Under the pieces are notes generated by a model. That model made no database searches, was not told the origin of the DNA, and saw only the letters and a list, made by a program, of their open reading frames with translations. The position numbers and the translations under genes are program-made. Of a DNA stretch of 8,116 nucleotides, positions 7,401 through 8,116 are shown one piece after another (position 1 is the first letter of the stretch; each line of letters begins with the position of its first letter). This DNA is from Verrucomicrobiota bacterium (lineage in GTDB: Bacteria > Verrucomicrobiota > Verrucomicrobiia > Limisphaerales > UBA1096). The stretch covers positions 1 through 8,116 of the forward strand of contig QOAX01000062.1 of NCBI GenBank assembly GCA_003972865.1, given 5' to 3'.

Positions 7401-8116
7401 GGGGGGCAAGGTTCAGTGGTTCAAGAACGGCGAAGCCGTGGGGCAGGCCATTTCAGCCAAACTGGGTGCCGTCAACAATGACCCACTGATCATCGGCAAT
7501 TACGGTCCAGGCCTTGATATCGCCCGCCTGTACGATGGGTTGCTGGATGACATGGGCATCTGGCAGCGAGGCCTGAGTGAAGTGGAAATATCAGGCATCT
7601 ATCAAAACGGCCTGGCAGGAAAGCCGCTAAATGAGGAATTTGAACCGCTCAATATCAAGGCTATCTCCTTGAATGAGGCCGATGTGAATATCGAGTTTTA
7701 CAGTCCATTTAGCAGCAGGAATTATCTGGTTGAGACCAAGGCCGGGTTAGGTCTGCAAGAATGGGCAGAACAAGCTGGCGTGGAATTAGGAGATCTTGGG
7801 AATGGTGGTTATAAGGCAACCTTCTCCAAGGATCAGAATAATAATAATTTTTATCGGGTTGTGGCACTTGATCCGCCCCCGGTCTTCTTCGACGATTTTG
7901 AAGCCGGGGGAGAAGGCTGGACGCATGGTGGGGACGAGGATAACTGGGAACTGGGTGTTCCCACCACCGGACCGGGTAAGGCGTTCAGCGGGGACAATGT
8001 TTATGCGACTGGGCTGGGGGTTGATTTCGCAGCTTTCACGGATTCGTATTTGCGCTCACCAATAATTGACCTAAGTGATAAGAAGATTCAGGCAACCTTG
8101 ACTTTCTCGGAATTCA
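4405..8116 (+). CDS. Giant secreted LamG/Ig modular surface protein, partial at right edge
   Basis: The frame from the ATG at 4405 stays open for 1237 codons to the window end. A signal peptide covers residues 1 to about 28 (hydrophobic VIFSLLLTSVGAMA); the ATG at 4426 would give a shorter, equally good one. Modules in order are LamG-1 (about 30-237), LamG-2 (240-450), Ig-1 (457-545), LamG-3 (547-771), Ig-2 (777-860), LamG-4 (868-1075), a linker domain (about 1076-1156, with NYLVETKAG and FYRVVALD) and the start of a jellyroll-like domain (1159 on, FFDDFEAGGEGW ... YLRSPIIDLS). Each LamG unit closes with a matching motif: LDDLRIFNRALSADEI, MDEVMIWNKPLSEEEV, LDEVAIWSRPLSEAEI, LDDMGIWQRGLSEVEI. 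Both Ig units carry the D-S/Q-G-Y core (EDSGSYKV, DQSGDYTV). LamG folds bind glycans or proteins, so an adhesin or extracellular polysaccharide-binding role is likely. I see no catalytic domain in the visible part. The C-terminal anchor or sorting signal lies outside the window. Confidence 0.92.
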   Translation, partial: MKVLLNEMRKPLLKVIFSLLLTSVGAMAQDGLLVHLKLNEAGGELAKDSSGNGHDGTLVGVAVANSQWVDGKSDNAVSLGIGHVEVTDLPEMTSTTWAAWVRLDADSSYGAAISAAFEGAGAGHSLGFHTGGTVRHPRVLWNHANGHISILAPDPVELGEWNHLAVTYNADSEDITLYVNGQAKGNGKVGTTLFSVVHLGQRASSKNCPLNGSLDDLRIFNRALSADEISNLVEYNASPGLVAHWKFDEKSGVLAFDSGHNSNLGTLVNFEGDNSQWVEGRVGGAISFNGSNYVEVPHDPSIGADLINGFSVSAWFNSNVELAAGGSGNRMLEKGNSYFFLQGVGSGGMNFLVKKGGANKTATTGETIDAGEWNHIVGVFDGENAIVYLNGEQKGSIAVPAPVDDAGLPLRIGSDDSGNFFDGSMDEVMIWNKPLSEEEVGALFANELNPDADTAPAITQDPGSMETYEGGSIILTAKASGSPPMKYLWLKGEEPLRWATENTLMIEDSTKEDSGSYKVRASNSAGEVFSESANVTVLPVEGLDTARQAYWKLDEQEGLVAVDSSTNDNNADLIDFSDDSSQWVEGKVEQALELDGEMTYLAVFDDESLALGAEATFSFWIKPSSYGPVENAGNYTRSSSWILRKGDHLSLRLIDDPGTVRKSLIVRSDTGGLTSTVNRKANEVNTVQGSVEIDNWQHFTVVYKAGKIIFYKDGFRIGQPEEGVLGEPNSDDLFIGSYDDQGLARNVDGILDEVAIWSRPLSEAEILELAGRDISGAPVVISQPRSQKKLEGTTAVFEVMVTGKRPVTYQWYFKGEAIEGATSSSLVLAKLSADQSGDYTVRITNEQGSTTSNVTGLEVERLDAITSGLVAYYTFDESEGETLQDSSGNNINGTLESFDEGFGVPGRIGGAIVFDGDDDLISIPHNDLLNLANEATVSLWMNIEEFGSYDRVFRKAVNFDMVLLGGGVIRTHGVNKTPYSSPGDTWEVGTWQHYAFVYKGGKVQWFKNGEAVGQAISAKLGAVNNDPLIIGNYGPGLDIARLYDGLLDDMGIWQRGLSEVEISGIYQNGLAGKPLNEEFEPLNIKAISLNEADVNIEFYSPFSSRNYLVETKAGLGLQEWAEQAGVELGDLGNGGYKATFSKDQNNNNFYRVVALDPPPVFFDDFEAGGEGWTHGGDEDNWELGVPTTGPGKAFSGDNVYATGLGVDFAAFTDSYLRSPIIDLSDKKIQATLTFSEF

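Noticed and set aside
7836..7849. AAT triplet run encoding four or so asparagines
   Set aside because: It is too short to count as a meaningful microsatellite, and triplet slippage would not shift the frame.

Overview
The window most resembles a chromosomal segment of a Verrucomicrobiota (or, less likely, Planctomycetota or Lentisphaerota) bacterium. Three hallmarks of that superphylum lie side by side: a Planctomycete-type cytochrome c/DUF1549/DUF1553 protein, a stand-alone pseudopilin-like protein with an FTLIE leader and a C-terminal 'DGHVEW' motif, and a very large secreted LamG/Ig modular protein. No call here rests on a database search. Everything comes from reading and translating the sequence by eye.

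Layout. (1) Positions 1-1132, minus strand: an uninterrupted reading frame whose first 322 codons are a tyrosine recombinase (integrase) cut off inside its catalytic domain. It continues without a stop or frame change into a second copy of the C-terminal region of the neighbouring DUF1553 gene and runs off the left edge. (2) Positions 1133-1347: intergenic, with an 8-bp-stem palindrome and poly-T tracts just after the DUF1553 stop. (3) Positions 1348-3531, minus strand: an apparently intact, secreted 727-residue PSCyt1/DUF1549/DUF1553 protein. (4) Positions 3532-3666: a divergent control region with a plausible minus-strand promoter and a 7-bp inverted repeat around a T-rich spacer. (5) Positions 3667-4392, plus strand: a 241-residue pseudopilin-like protein. 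(6) Positions 4405-8116, plus strand: a giant secreted protein with four LamG-like and two Ig-like units, open at the right edge after 1237 codons.

How the parts relate. The plus-strand pair (pseudopilin-like protein and LamG protein, 12 nt apart) looks like one transcription unit for an envelope or surface function. The minus-strand cytochrome/DUF1553 gene is probably a periplasmic redox or degradative protein. The DUF1501 gene that commonly follows such genes is not seen next to it; an integrase follows instead.

The main oddity is the direct repeat 1-167 / 1407-1573 (164 of 167 bases identical). It joins the integrase in frame to the DUF1553 tail. The geometry is what a tandem duplication of a unit of about 1.4 kb would leave. 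It could also reflect recombinase action at the 3' end of the DUF1553 gene, or an assembly chimera. The sequence to the left of the window would decide between these. I do not see a clearly new multi-gene system; this recombinase/DUF1553 junction is the part most worth following.
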